Below, in pieces: positions 20,916-30,837 of a stretch of DNA of 64,000 nucleotides (its first letter is position 1; each line of letters begins with the position of its first letter). The DNA is from Toxonevra muliebris. Taxonomy: Eukaryota > Arthropoda > Insecta > Diptera > Pallopteridae. Under the pieces are notes generated by a model. The model searched no databases. It was not told where the DNA came from and worked only from the letters and a program-made list of their open reading frames with translations. The position numbers were made by a program, and so were the translations under genes. The stretch covers positions 60,524,079-60,588,078 of the forward strand of contig OY829327.1 in assembly GCA_963691655.1 (NCBI GenBank), given 5' to 3'.

Positions 20916-21525
20916 TCGTTTTGTTTGATGCCCTGTTACACTATCAGTTTTTTGCTGACTGCTATTTTTTAATACTTTTATCTGCAACTATGTTTTTCCA
21001 ACTAAAAAGTATTTAATTGTATTTCGGAGTGAATGAAAATTCAACAATTGGAATGGAATTGGATGGAAAATAATTATAATGACAATATGAGATAATGTTG
21101 GCGGAAATAGCAACAAATTATACAAAAAATATTAAATTTATGTATGAAAAACACAGAAAAATAATCTTTAAAATTTGCGAACTATTAAAATAAGCTCCGC
21201 CACTTTGTTGCTTGGCCATTGAATTACCATGTTTTTATAAAAAATTGTATGTAGTTTTTTAAACAGTACTCATTTTCATAAACAGACAAAAGCGAACAAC
21301 GCAAAGGGTGGCAAAGAAAAAAACTGTATTTATAAGTTAGTAAAAAGTCTAGTATTTTCATAAAATATTAGTATTTTCCAATAAAATGCAACAGTGCATC
21401 TTCAGCAACCCCATTTTATTTGAAGTGATGCAGGTTTTTTTCGACAGTAAAAAAATTTGAAGTGAATTGTGTTCATCCTCTCTTTTGCTTAGTGTTCATT
21501 TTTCAAAGCAACAACAATTGCATTG
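20916..21525 (+). mobile_element. Family A element, copy 3, both termini lost
   Basis: Aligned with copies 1 and 2 from TCGTTTTGTTTGATGCCCTG onward to CAACAACAATTGCATTGT, about 610 bp. The left 55 bp (TIR side) is replaced by the Harbinger-like fragment, and the right TIR is missing after CATTGT. This is either a piece of the longer parent element or a rearranged copy. Confidence 0.8.
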
Positions 21526-21940
21526 TAACTAAGTAACTGTTCGATCACTACAATCACGGTTGCCACTCTGAACAATTGTTGCCTATCAAAATTTCTAAAA
21601 AACGTTACGAAATATTACCAAACTTTTTTTAAAGTATTTTTATTTAAGAAAAAGCAAAAACAAAACAAAAAATTTTCAATAAATATTTAAGATAATATGA
21701 AAATAAAGTTTCAAATTGCTTTGTACATAAGTATGTATTAAAATATTGCTTTTGAGTAAATAAATTTTTTGCTGAGCAAACATAGTGTGAACTTGTTCAA
21801 TCAATCAATTCTTTGGCCAACATAATCCTGTTAAACTTCTTAAACTCTAATTTATTCCTGAGTTTAGAATTAATCAAACTTACATTTAAAAATTTTCATT
21901 CAGCAGCCGCTGAACTGTGTTGAAGGCAGAACACGTAAAC
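21526..21940. other. Unassigned A+T-rich DNA
   Basis: Starts with a TCGATCACTACAATCACGGT segment right after the truncated family A copy. Nothing else recognised. Confidence 0.35.
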
Positions 21941-22915
21941 ATATATGGGAGGTTTCATCTCAAGGGAACCCATTCTTAAAATCGATCTAGTTCCTACTTT
22001 AGTTTAGTTTAGTCCTATTGGGTAGTAATCAACACTCTAAATTTTAAGGAGATCGGTTGGTTGAACAGCCTCTGTTTCGGACTCATGTAACTAATCGCCT
22101 ATTGTATTCAGAAAATTTTGTCCAACGCTTTTTCGACAGATTTTTATTTAATCTTTTGAAAAAAAGATTCAAAATGTGACCATTATTTTTATTAAATATT
22201 AAAATTATTAGGCTTTAAATGAACAATGATGCCAGAAGATTTTTAAAAAATCATAAAACAAGCAGATCAGACGATCGTTTCGGAACCCGCTACGCTTCCT
22301 TATCAGTCATTTTTTTTTTTCAAAATCAAATATAGTTTTGACATTTTTTCTGTATAAAAGGAACTTTTACTTTGAAAACTTTGATGTCCAAAAGTGGGCT
22401 GAGACTTGTTTATCTATCAATATGAACATCGAGTAACTCGAATCACCCTTGACTTATTAAACTTTGATTTTTGAATTTAAAATTTAAATTTTATAATTTC
22501 AGTCTGTGTTTGTTATAAAAAAACAACAAAAAATGTTTACGCTCATATTTTTATTTGCTCATATTAATAAAATATTTACCAATAGCAATAACGGTTACTT
22601 GGATTGGCACGATTTCTGGGATATTCACTTCGTTTGCAACTATATTTTTTTTCCATCGTCAATACAAAGATACCATCATTTCGAGTGGTAATTATGAAAA
22701 CAGGGGCACTACAACGTTCGGGAGCTTGCGTCATAGGTGTTTCGAGTTATTTGATGTTCATTTTGATAAATAAACAAGTCTCAGCCCACTTTTGGACATC
22801 GAAGTTTTCAAAGGAAAAGACCTGTTTTTGATTAAAAAAAAAAAATAAACTTTGTGCAAGTTTGAGCCCGATCGATTTTAAGGATAGGTTCACTTGAGAC
22901 GAAATCCCCTTTATA
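21941..22915. repeat. Long inverted-repeat (foldback) element, ~975 bp
   Basis: The outer arm segments (TTTCATCTCAAGGGAACC at about 21953 versus the inverted copy at about 22883-22905) continue to AAAATCGATC. The inner arms are nearly identical: GATGTCCAAAAGTGGGCTGA then GACTTGTTTAT at about 22383-22413, inverted at about 22768-22801. The left arm is longer because it holds unrelated DNA, including a family B copy at 22209-22315. The 300-bp centre (22441-22739) has no known domain. Confidence 0.75.
22209..22315 (+). repeat. Family B repeat inside the foldback's left arm
   Basis: Shares AATGAACAATGATGCCAGAAG and the core CGTTTCGGAACCCGCTACG with the 39575 copy. It stops in a T-run where the conserved AGTGATAGTTC part should follow. 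Its position breaks the symmetry of the inverted repeat, so it inserted after the foldback formed. Confidence 0.65.
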
Positions 22916-23493
22916 CATATTGTATATCTTAACAATGCAGTGTTGCATGGAAGAAACTTGAAAACGTACTTCTAGTGGTGCTAGTTGATGCAAGTTTTAC
23001 TATTAACAGCACAACTATTTTCCATTGTGTTTTATGTGCAATGTAATAAAATAATGCTTACTTTAAGGGGAAATGTCCATTGCTCGAGTCCAAAAAAAAA
23101 TTTTTTTTTTTTGCATAAAAATGTTCGTAGAATTTAGGTGAAATGTGTCTAGAATTTATTTAAAAAAATATGGTTTTGCGTATATTATGAGCGCTATAAG
23201 AATTTCATAGTCGCGCGAGAGCTGCACGATTCTTTGAAAGCGTTTTTCTCGAAACATACTATTTCAAATTGACGGGTGCTCCAACTTTTGAAATACTTGA
23301 TGAATTTTGTTGTACGTGGGCTTATTTTTTTCAGAAACATTCAACATTTTTTTCAGAAACATTACAAGATACGATCGTAGGTTGTTTAGTTTTTTACAGC
23401 CTTTAGAGGGGTCTATTTTTAGACGAAATTCGTCTTTTTTTAATTAAAGTTTTGCCAAAGAGCCGTTTTTGTTATAATAGCTACGTAATAGTC

Positions 23494-24034
23494 AGGCTGT
23501 CATGCCATCAGTCACTTAAGGGGAGCAACGCACATTTCGATGTGTGCCGTAATTAAGTGACATAATGGAAGTGTGGACTATCACCTCCTCGTCTTTGACG
23601 GCTGGAAACAGTTGCATGTCAGATGACTGATACGCAAACTGTTATCTGGTAACAGGGCACATCAGATGTCTGATATGCAACTGGCTAAGATAGTCCAGGC
23701 GGAGGGAGCAACCCCTCTTAAATAAAAGCTCCCCTAATCCAAGGTGTTATGCGACCCGTGCCTTATTGGTTTGGCAGTCAGGGGATTAACCCTAGTAAGC
23801 TGGTAGGTGTGGATCCAACGTTTGTTTTATACGTAACTATGTGATGAAGTAATTATGTGAAATCAGTACGTTGGATCTGCATTTGTTGGCTTTCTAGTGT
23901 TAAAAAATAGGCTGTCTTCTAACGGAGCATCTTACTGGTACCTGCCCGCCCCAGTGAGTAACCTCGGGCTTACCGTGATAGTGGGGGCTATGTCACGGTG
24001 GACCTTCCTTTCACCTACACTCGTGGGAACTAAT
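23494..24034 (+). other. LINE 5' UTR with a strong stem-loop near its start
   Basis: About 17 bases from the inferred 5' end, GTCACTTAA (23511-23519) pairs with TTAAGTGAC (23553-23561). Inside lies a CACAT-TTCG-ATGTG hairpin. A CATCAGATG/CAGATGACTG pattern repeats at 23610-23680. No frame starts here with confidence; the Met at 23897 is in phase with ORF1 but precedes the better start at 24035. Confidence 0.55.
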
Positions 24035-25245
24035 ATGAAGAAAAATAAAAAAATTAATTTTAAAAAACTAGCGGGTTCTTATATCGCATCTCAACTGGCT
24101 GATCGTGAGGAAGGTTCCAAGGGAGCTTCGGCTTCTGAGGAAACACAACCAAAACCATAGACGAGTACTGGACTGACCTCTGGAGAATCCGAAAGGATCG
24201 AGGTGTTGAGAAAGTCAACAGGTCTGAGTGGCGCTGGTACCAAATGGTATCTGCGCTATCTCAAAGAAGGCTTAACGCCTGAGGAGGTCAAGAAGAAAGT
24301 CTTGGACAGGGCGAAAAACCTACTCCAACTGACGTGAGGAAAAGAGGCGCGAACGAAGTCAGTCCGCAGGAAGGCAATGTAGCCAAAAAGAGTAAGACGG
24401 ACGAAGGAAGGCGTACAGCGCCAAAAGTAAGGGAAGGAGCTAGGAGACCTGGTGTTAGCTACGCTAGCACTGCTAAAGACATTAGACTAGCAGTACTTCC
24501 TAAATCTTTCCCTAACAACATACTCTCTTGAGAGGAGCAAGGACAGATTGAGGAAGCGATCGTAGAAGAGATGTGAAAGGGCTGGAGAGCTAAACTCCAG
24601 TTCGATGGAATCCACTTTCGGCCAGGTCTTATACTGGTGGACTGTGCGGAGAAGGATACGGCGGAATGGCTGGAAATAACGGTTCCGAAACTGCCTAGCT
24701 GAAAGGGCGTAGAGCTGTCAACGTGTGGTGGGGACGAAATACCAGGTGTCCACATGTTGACAGTCTACCTACCTAAGGCGGCAGGTGTTGACACCAAGAT
24801 GCTCCTGGATCTCATCATTGCCCAAAATTAGGGTCTTCACACTAACCTGTGGAGAATCTTGAGGGGCAAGGATGAGAAAAAGGGTAAGCTCTTAACTATT
24901 GGTGTTGACGACCGTTCGTTGGAGGCAATCAAAGCCAACAACTGTATCCTACGATACAGGATTGGTTGCGTCCCTATTCACCTGCACAAACCTCGGGAGG
25001 CGCGACAGGTGACCGACGAAGCTCCATCGGGTAAGGCCACCGAGCTACCGATGGATGTTGCTGAAAAGGTGGCAGAGGAAGCAGCAAGAAGTGAGGAAGT
25101 CAGTACTCTACCTCATGAAGAAGAGGGTTTTGACGAACTCGATCTCACCTTGCTGAACATCGCACAAGGTGAAGAAACCGAGGAGATTCTGCCAGAGGCG
25201 GAAAGCGACGTGACTCTGACAGAAGATGAGCAGCAGTCGCATTAA
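24035..25245 (+). pseudogene. Loa-type LINE ORF1 (nucleic-acid-binding protein), broken
   Basis: I chose the ATG at 24035 because a Lys-rich start (MKKNKKINFKKLAG) follows. The frame meets TAG at 24158-24160, reads on in frame to about 24320, shifts, and meets further stops (24529, about 24572, 24701, about 24828). The conserved block FDGIHFRPGLILVDCAEKDT recurs almost unchanged in the second copy at 63671-63964. The last 128 codons (24859-25245) are open, with an acidic tail. No zinc knuckle is visible. Its role in the family is RNA binding during retrotransposition. Confidence 0.7.
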
Positions 25246-25253
25246 GTAGCGAA

Positions 25254-26510
25254 ATGGCCAGCACCAAAGTCGCACAAATTAATCTCCACCATGCGAGGGC
25301 CGCTTCGGCGGTAATCGCTAGAGCGACGCTCAGGAAAAAACTGGTCATAGTGCTGGCCCAGGAACCCTGGGTTCACAGGGGTCAAATTAAGGGTTTAGCT
25401 GTAAAACATACACAGGTAATCTGGGATGTTAGGTGTGAAAATCCGAGAGCTTGTATATTATTAACCACTGGTTTGAATTATTTATGTCTTTCAGAGTTTC
25501 TATTTAGAGACCATGTAGCGGTGAAGATCCCGATAAACACCAATGGGACAACACGCGACGTAGTGGTAGCTGCAGGATATTTTCCAGGAGACGACGCGCT
25601 TGCACCACCCGAGCTTGTCGCTAAACTGGTCCGATACTGTGACAGGAAGAAGCTATCACTACTACTAGGATGGGATGCAAACGCACACAATGAGGTTTGA
25701 GGGAGCACAAATACCAACCGAAGAAGTGAGTATATTCTTGAATTTATCCTTGGCAATAAATTAGAAATTTTTAATGTGGGTAATATGCCAACATTTGTTA
25801 CCAGTGCGCGCAAAGAGGTCCTAAACATAACTATAGGAAATACTCTGATGAGCGGACTGGTCAAGAATTGGGTGGTTTCTGATGAACCTTCTATGTCAGA
25901 TCACAGAATTATAAGATTTGACATGGAAGGTACTCCACCAATAAATAGAATCTTGAGGAATCCTAAGAAAACGAATTGGGATCAGTATCTAGAAAACCTG
26001 AGTCTAAACACAACTCGTCAAGAGTTGGGCAATAATATCAGGAATGAAATAGATTTAGAAACAATGGTAGAAAACTTCAATAAGACAATTATTGATGCGT
26101 ACGAAGGCAGTTGTCCAGTGAGCAGAATAAATTCCGCCAAGGACGTACCTTGGTGGAATAATGGCCTAACAAAACTGAGAACGGAAGTTTGCAGGTTATT
26201 CAACCGGTCAAAACGAACCGGGAACTGGTCAGAATATAAAAGAACCCTAACCACTTATAATAAAGAGATAAGGGAAGCAAAACGAGCTAGCTTTAGAAAT
26301 TTCTGTGAAAATATAGAACTCGCTACAGAGGCATCAAGACTTAACAAAGTACTGGCCAGTGGTAGCAGCATATCTTCTGCCAACCTGAAAAAGCACGATG
26401 GAAGTTTTACTGAAAGTGAGGAGGAGAAGACCCAACTTCTGTTAAATACTCACTTCCCAGGTTCCCTCGCAGCTACAGGGCTGGAACATATGTATAGAAC
26501 GATTGGGTAG
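25254..26510 (+). pseudogene. Loa-type LINE ORF2: endonuclease and linker
   Basis: ORF2 begins with ATG nine bases after the ORF1 stop. AQINLHHARAAS is the N-terminal strand of the apurinic-type endonuclease; VLAQEPWVHRG holds the catalytic Glu, LLGWDANAHNEVWGS-type residues the Asp/Asn pair, and SMSDHRIIRF the terminal SDH motif. A single TGA at 25698-25700 replaces the conserved Trp after HNEV, and the same frame then continues to 26510. The C-terminal part is the linker to RT, ending at a frameshift near 26505. Confidence 0.85.
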
Positions 26511-27660
26511 GATCAGTAGAAATAATTGGAAGATAGCAAAGGAAATATGCTCAGAACCAAGACTAAGGTGGGCGGTTAGTACCTTTAAACCACTGACATC
26601 GCCTGGAATTGATGGCATTTTTCCCGCACTTCTTCAGAGGAGTCTTGATAATCTTTTAGGCCCCCTATTGAAAATAACTAGAGGTAGTATTGCACTGGGT
26701 CTTCATTCCGAAGGCGGGGAAGAAGGATCCTCTTCACCCGAAATCCTTCAGACCAATATGCCTAACGTCCTTCGTTTTAAAAACTCTAGAGAAGGTAATA
26801 GATAACTATATTAGGACCACGGTCTTAAAGAAGTTCCCGCTGCACCCATGTCAGCATGCTTATAGAGCAGGAAGATCAACAGAAAGTGCCCTATATCAAC
26901 TGACAAATGTACTTCAGGAAACACTAGAAACGAAAGAAATAGCTCTTTGTGCTTTTCTTGATATCGAAGGTGCTTTTGATAATACTTCGCATGAATATAT
27001 TAATAGAGCTCTCCTAAATAGAGGGGTAAACAACACCCTAGCCCAATGCATGAGCAAAATGCTAACTACCAGGACAGTAGAAATTCAAACTGGTAATAGC
27101 AGCATAAAAGCAAACACAACTAGAGGTTGTCCACAAGGCGGAGTTTTATCACCGCTGATGTGGAGTATTGTAGTAGATGATCTACTTGTAGAACTAGCTA
27201 AAACTGGATTAACAATTCAGGGCTACGCTGACGACATAGTAATACTCTGTAAGGGGAAATTCGAGAATACCCTATGTGACTTACTACAAATGGGTTTAAA
27301 AATAACCAAAAGATGGTGCGATAAAGTGGGGCTGAATGTCAATCCAGCGAAGACCACTATTGTACCATTCACAAGGAAGTATAAACTTAAGAATCTCAAG
27401 ACCATTAGCATAAATGGGAAAGAAATTGGATTTCAGAGGGAAGTAAAATTTTTGGGGATAACCCTTGACCAAAATTTACTCTGGAAAACACATGTTAGTG
27501 AAATATCAAAGAAGGCTACTAGATCATTTATGACCTATAGATCGATCGCAGGAAAAAGTTGGGGTTGTAATTCTAAAATACTGCGATTTATGTATACAAT
27601 GGTTGTACGCCCTATGATTACTTATGGGCGGTAATAACAAGGCAGCAGACAGCCATCAAC
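26503..27660 (+). pseudogene. Loa-type LINE ORF2: reverse transcriptase
   Basis: RT motifs appear in order: SPGIDGIFPALLQ, FIPKAGKKDPLHPKSFRPI, YRAGRSTESAL, CAFLDIEGAFDNTS (motif A Asp), RGCPQGGVLSPLMW (motif B), and QGYADDIVILCKG (motif C, about 27220-27255). Then come LNVNPAKTTIVPFTR and VKFLGITLDQNL. Frameshifts near 26690 and 27634 divide it. The catalytic aspartates are intact in the sequence, so the lesions probably postdate insertion. Confidence 0.9.
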
Positions 27661-28491
27661 GCGCTTAATAAGCTGCAGAGATTGGCTTATGTGTGCGTAA
27701 CTGGCGCAATGCGAAATTGTCCAACGGCATCCATGGAGGTCTTATTAGAACTTACACCTCTTCATATTCACATTCAATCCCAGATGAAGAGGGCTATCCT
27801 ATCTGGTGAAGATATCGGGACAAATGGATGGCTTAATCGAAAGAAGTTTGACATTGTAGAGAGACAGCACCCTGAAATTGCTATACCGAGGGACAACATG
27901 CAGCCAAAGTTTAGTTTTGAAAAACGATTCAAAACAGAACTTAGTAACAAAAAGAAATGGGAAGGTATATCTAAAACGTATAAGATAGACCAGCATATGA
28001 TAACATGGTACACAGACGGTTCTCTCACTGAAGAAGGAACCGGTGTTGGAGTATCTGGGCCGAGGATAAAATACTCTGAGCCCATGGGTAGGTACACCAG
28101 TATCTTACAAGCGGAAATATACGCAATTGATAGGTTTGCATACTTTAATCTCAAGCGCAACTACCGGAACCAAAACATTGCGATCCTAACCGATAGCCAA
28201 GCGGCTATCAATGCACTTAAGTCTCACCAGGTTACCTCAAAACTGGTGATGGAGTGCCTTGATAAACTAAATACGCTTGGGTCATATAATCGGGTTTGGA
28301 TCCTTTGGGTTCCGGGTCATATTGGGATTAAAAAAAATGAATCTGCGGATGCACTAGCAAAGAAAGGAGCATCAACTCCTTTCGTAGGTCCAGAGCCATT
28401 CTGTGGAATAGGTAAAGGAACACTCTCTATACTAATTAAGAGAGAAGAAGGAAATCAAAGGAAATTATACTGGGAACATGACCAGGATTAG
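27661..28491 (+). pseudogene. Loa-type LINE ORF2: RNase H domain
   Basis: After the RT tail (LQRLAYVCVTGAMRNCPTAS) comes an RNase H with ITWYTDGSLTEEGTGVG (first Asp), LQAEIYAI (Glu), IAILTDSQAAINAL (second Asp) and VPGHIGIKKNESADALAKKG (His/Asp). All four catalytic positions are present. RNase H fused after RT separates this element from the Jockey/CR1-type relics elsewhere in the window. The frame ends at a stop near 28489, where another frameshift follows. Confidence 0.9.
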
Positions 28492-28499
28492 AGCATTCA

Positions 28500-28808
28500 A
28501 AATCACTATTAGGAACCTACAACCTAAAACGCTTCAACGAATGTATGAATTTGTCAAAGAATAGTCTTAGAATCATTACAGGAATTCTAACAGGTCATTG
28601 TAGGTTGAACTATCACCTAACAAAACTGGGAATTACTGCTAATGAATCATGTAGGTTTTGCAGAGAAGATAAGGAATCTGCAAAGCACATCTTAGGACAG
28701 TGCCCCGCACTTATGCATATTCGTAAAAGAAATCTGGGTAACCACCAAATACCAGATGATAATCTCAACTCCATAGAAGTAGGATCCATACTAAAGTTTC
28801 TACTGTAG
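28500..28808 (+). pseudogene. Loa-type LINE ORF2 C-terminus with zinc motif
   Basis: NLKRFNECMNLSKNSLR and ILTGHCRLNYHLTKLGI lead into CRFCREDKESAKHILGQCP, a C-X2-C-X8-H-X4-C motif common at the end of insect LINE ORF2 proteins. Stop TAG at 28806-28808. The same block is recognisable in copy 2 near 61380-61540. Confidence 0.85.
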
Positions 28809-28895
28809 GCTGAGCTTATGGAAATACTATGAGTCCATGAAAGGGCACAATAGATTTTAAAGGTCGCAGTGCGCTACCCCAATAATAATAATACA
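28809..28895 (+). other. LINE 3' UTR and AAT tail
   Basis: Very short 3' UTR. GGTCGCAGTGC at 28862-28872 is identical to the 3' region of the SINE at 3241-3689 (there 3289-3299, minus strand), and both continue into an AAT-type tail. Confidence 0.7.
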
Positions 28896-29174
28896 TAATA
28901 GTCTATCTTACAGAAAATTATGTATATTTTTAGATTTTTATTAATTTATTTTGTTTTGGAGCACCCGGAGGACTTCTATAACACCCGCCGATTAAAATGG
29001 GAATTTTTTTGGACGCCATCTACAGGAAAACTATTGAACCAAATTGAAAAAAATAAATATAATTAGATGTGTTATAAAATAAAAAGAATTCATGTCCCTA
29101 TCCATTGTATTTTTTTTTATACGATTTCGAAGTTTTCATTTCTTTCGACTCGAGCAATGGACATGTCTCCTTAA

Positions 29175-29630
29175 ACTCAGATTTAACTAGCAGAAGTTAC
29201 TAAAAACTACTAAATTGAAAAAAAGATATCAAGTTACCAAGCAAATAAAAAGTTACAAATTCTATCAACAACGGCAACCGTGATTATAATCGGCGGAGGA
29301 GTTGTAAATACTTTTCTGGTGTTTTTTTTACGCTTTCGTGTGAATTTTTTGTGACAAACAATGAAAACATACTAGCTGTGAATTTTCATTATATATTTTT
29401 TAACATTTCAAGAATCATTTAAAAATTTGTTTACGCCAATAAATATAATTATATCGACTATAGATCATATTTTCACGTTTGCTAATAACTTCTGCTGAAT
29501 GCCGAATTTTTATTAATGTAGCATCTCGTTGAAAATATTTCACAAATTGCAATGTTTTGCTGAATATTGAAATATAATTGGATTAATAGTTAAGGAGTTA
29601 TGGGCATTTACAAAAAACAAAAATTGTAAC
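29175..29630. other. Unassigned A+T-rich DNA
   Basis: Contains AACGGCAACCGTGATTATAA (about 29269-29288), which resembles the reverse complement of the CAATCACGGTTGCC word at about 21548. No gene seen. Confidence 0.35.
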
Positions 29631-29897
29631 CAGGGTCGGCACACTGCTGTCAGGGTTGGAGCACTGTAGAAAATCAATAAGAAATGCAGGAAAATCAAAG
29701 AAAAAGGAAAAATTACACTTGAAAACTGGGAAAAGAGATCTGAAATCAAAATAAAAATCCCTCTGTGTGAATTTTATGAAAAATTTGAGTTTTTTATACA
29801 CACACGATAAAATAACACGAAAAATACGTACAGGTGAAAAAAATTTATTTCCAGAGTCATAACGCATTACAACAAAATTTTCGGTGTCCCGACCCTG
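29631..29897. mobile_element. hAT-type MITE, 267 bp
   Basis: The ends are CAGGGTCGGCACAC (left) and, inverted, CAGGGTCGGGACAC (right), with one mismatch in 14. The 8-bp flanks are ATTGTAAC (29623-29630) and ATTGCAAG (29898-29905), six of eight identical, fitting a decayed hAT target duplication. No transposase. Confidence 0.7.
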
Positions 29898-30239
29898 ATT
29901 GCAAGCACTGCTCCGGCCCTTACAACACATGTCATTTAGCGTTGCATCATTTACAGCATATTCACGTGATGCAAACATCATAAAATGCTACATATTTCCA
30001 CTCTTGAGCCTTATCAACCAATTCAAGTTAACTTACTTTGATGTTTGCATGCTATTTTTTAAATTGATCCACTTTTTGTGGCACTATGAAAAAGTTTTTT
30101 CACTCTTCTTTTAGCACGCGGTCACTTTTCTCTTTTAACACATATATACACTTCAGGCTCTGAACTCGAAATGGCAAAAAAATTTAGTTTCGCCGTGACA
30201 AACAATACTGTATATTAACTTTACCCTCAAAACATTACC
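29898..30239. other. Unassigned DNA
   Basis: AGCACTGCTCCGGCCCTTAC at about 29906 is a small G+C-rich patch next to the hAT MITE. No coding evidence in the frame at 29899-30114. Confidence 0.35.
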
Positions 30240-30475
30240 TTAATTGGTCTAGGGACCAATGTATCATATATGATACAATTAATAAAAATGGATTACATCA
30301 ATACATATAGTGTGTAGAACTATTTGCATAGTTATTATGTTTATTATTCAAGATCAATTCACATTTTTAATGACAAATTATAATGAAAATAAATAGTGAA
30401 GTGTTTTAGCATATTATTTCGATTATGTGGATTCCGCGATCTGAGTGTATTTTGATAGTTTTTATATGTACATTG

Positions 30476-30638
30476 GTGGTTTTGTGAACTTGTCCACTTT
30501 CTTATAATTCTCATACGCTTCATATCGATAGAGAATATAAGAAGGTTATAAGAATTAACCAACAGACCAAAACGGGAAACGAACCCTAACCTCCCGGATG
30601 AAAGTCTAGTGCACTACCACAACACTATCTAGGTCGTC
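30476..30638 (-). mobile_element. tRNA-derived SINE, first half only
   Basis: Matches the first tRNA-like head and linker of the 3.2-3.7 kb SINE: GTGCACTAGACTTTCATCC and ATTCTCTATCGATATGAAGC in the same order. The A box (TAGTGTTGTGG) and B box (GGTTCGTTTCC) are both mutated. The second tRNA-like head and AAT tail are absent. Confidence 0.8.
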
Positions 30639-30749
30639 ATGCACATATGAAACAACAACCTGTTTTTCGTCTTGGTTCCAAATGCTGTAGATTAAGATTC
30701 GAACCCAGCCTTACATTTTCAACAATTTTTCGAGCGCACGATGATGTTG

Positions 30750-30829
30750 GCATTTTAGAATGACATTCAATTATTGGTTTTACCATCGAATCGAATGCAA
30801 TTGTGGATCAATTTGAATTTTTTGAGAGA
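30750..30829 (-). pseudogene. piggyBac-like transposase fragment, middle
   Basis: Reads MSLKKFKLIHNCIRFDGKTN, the block in which a piggyBac transposase has (S/M)xxRFxxIxxxLRFD, then runs into stops. If the hAT insertion and one copy of its 8-bp target duplication are removed, the upstream ENGT joins this frame directly. Confidence 0.6.
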
Positions 30830-30837
30830 CATTGTAT

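Larger units (their letters stand above)
23494..28895 (+). mobile_element. Loa-type LINE, near full length (5.4 kb), degenerate
   Basis: Layout: 5' UTR of about 540 bp, ORF1 (24035-25245), ORF2 (25254-28808) with endonuclease, RT, RNase H and a C-terminal zinc motif, then a short 3' UTR ending in AATAATAATAAT. An 8-bp repeat TAATAGTC at 23486-23493 and 28896-28903 is a likely target duplication. RNase H after RT points to the Loa/I group; Loa is my preference. At least five lesions in ORF2 and several stops in ORF1 make this copy inactive. A related decayed copy is at 61215-64000. Confidence 0.85.
23063..29174. mobile_element. TTAA-bounded TIR element (~700 bp) split by a LINE
   Basis: The 28-bp ends match at 26 positions: left TTAAGGGGAAATGTCC then ATTGCTCGAGTC; right, inverted, TTAAGGAGACATGTCC then ATTGCTCGAGTC. 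Removing the LINE (23494-28895) leaves about 0.7 kb without an ORF. The TTAA at both tips could be the target site, as for piggyBac-type and Sola3-type elements, but the GGGG terminus is not the usual piggyBac CCC. The superfamily is therefore undecided. Confidence 0.75.

Noticed and set aside
25145..28160. Minus-strand ORFs up to 128 codons within the LINE
   Set aside because: They are shadows of ORF1/ORF2, which carry full endonuclease, RT and RNase H motifs on the plus strand.
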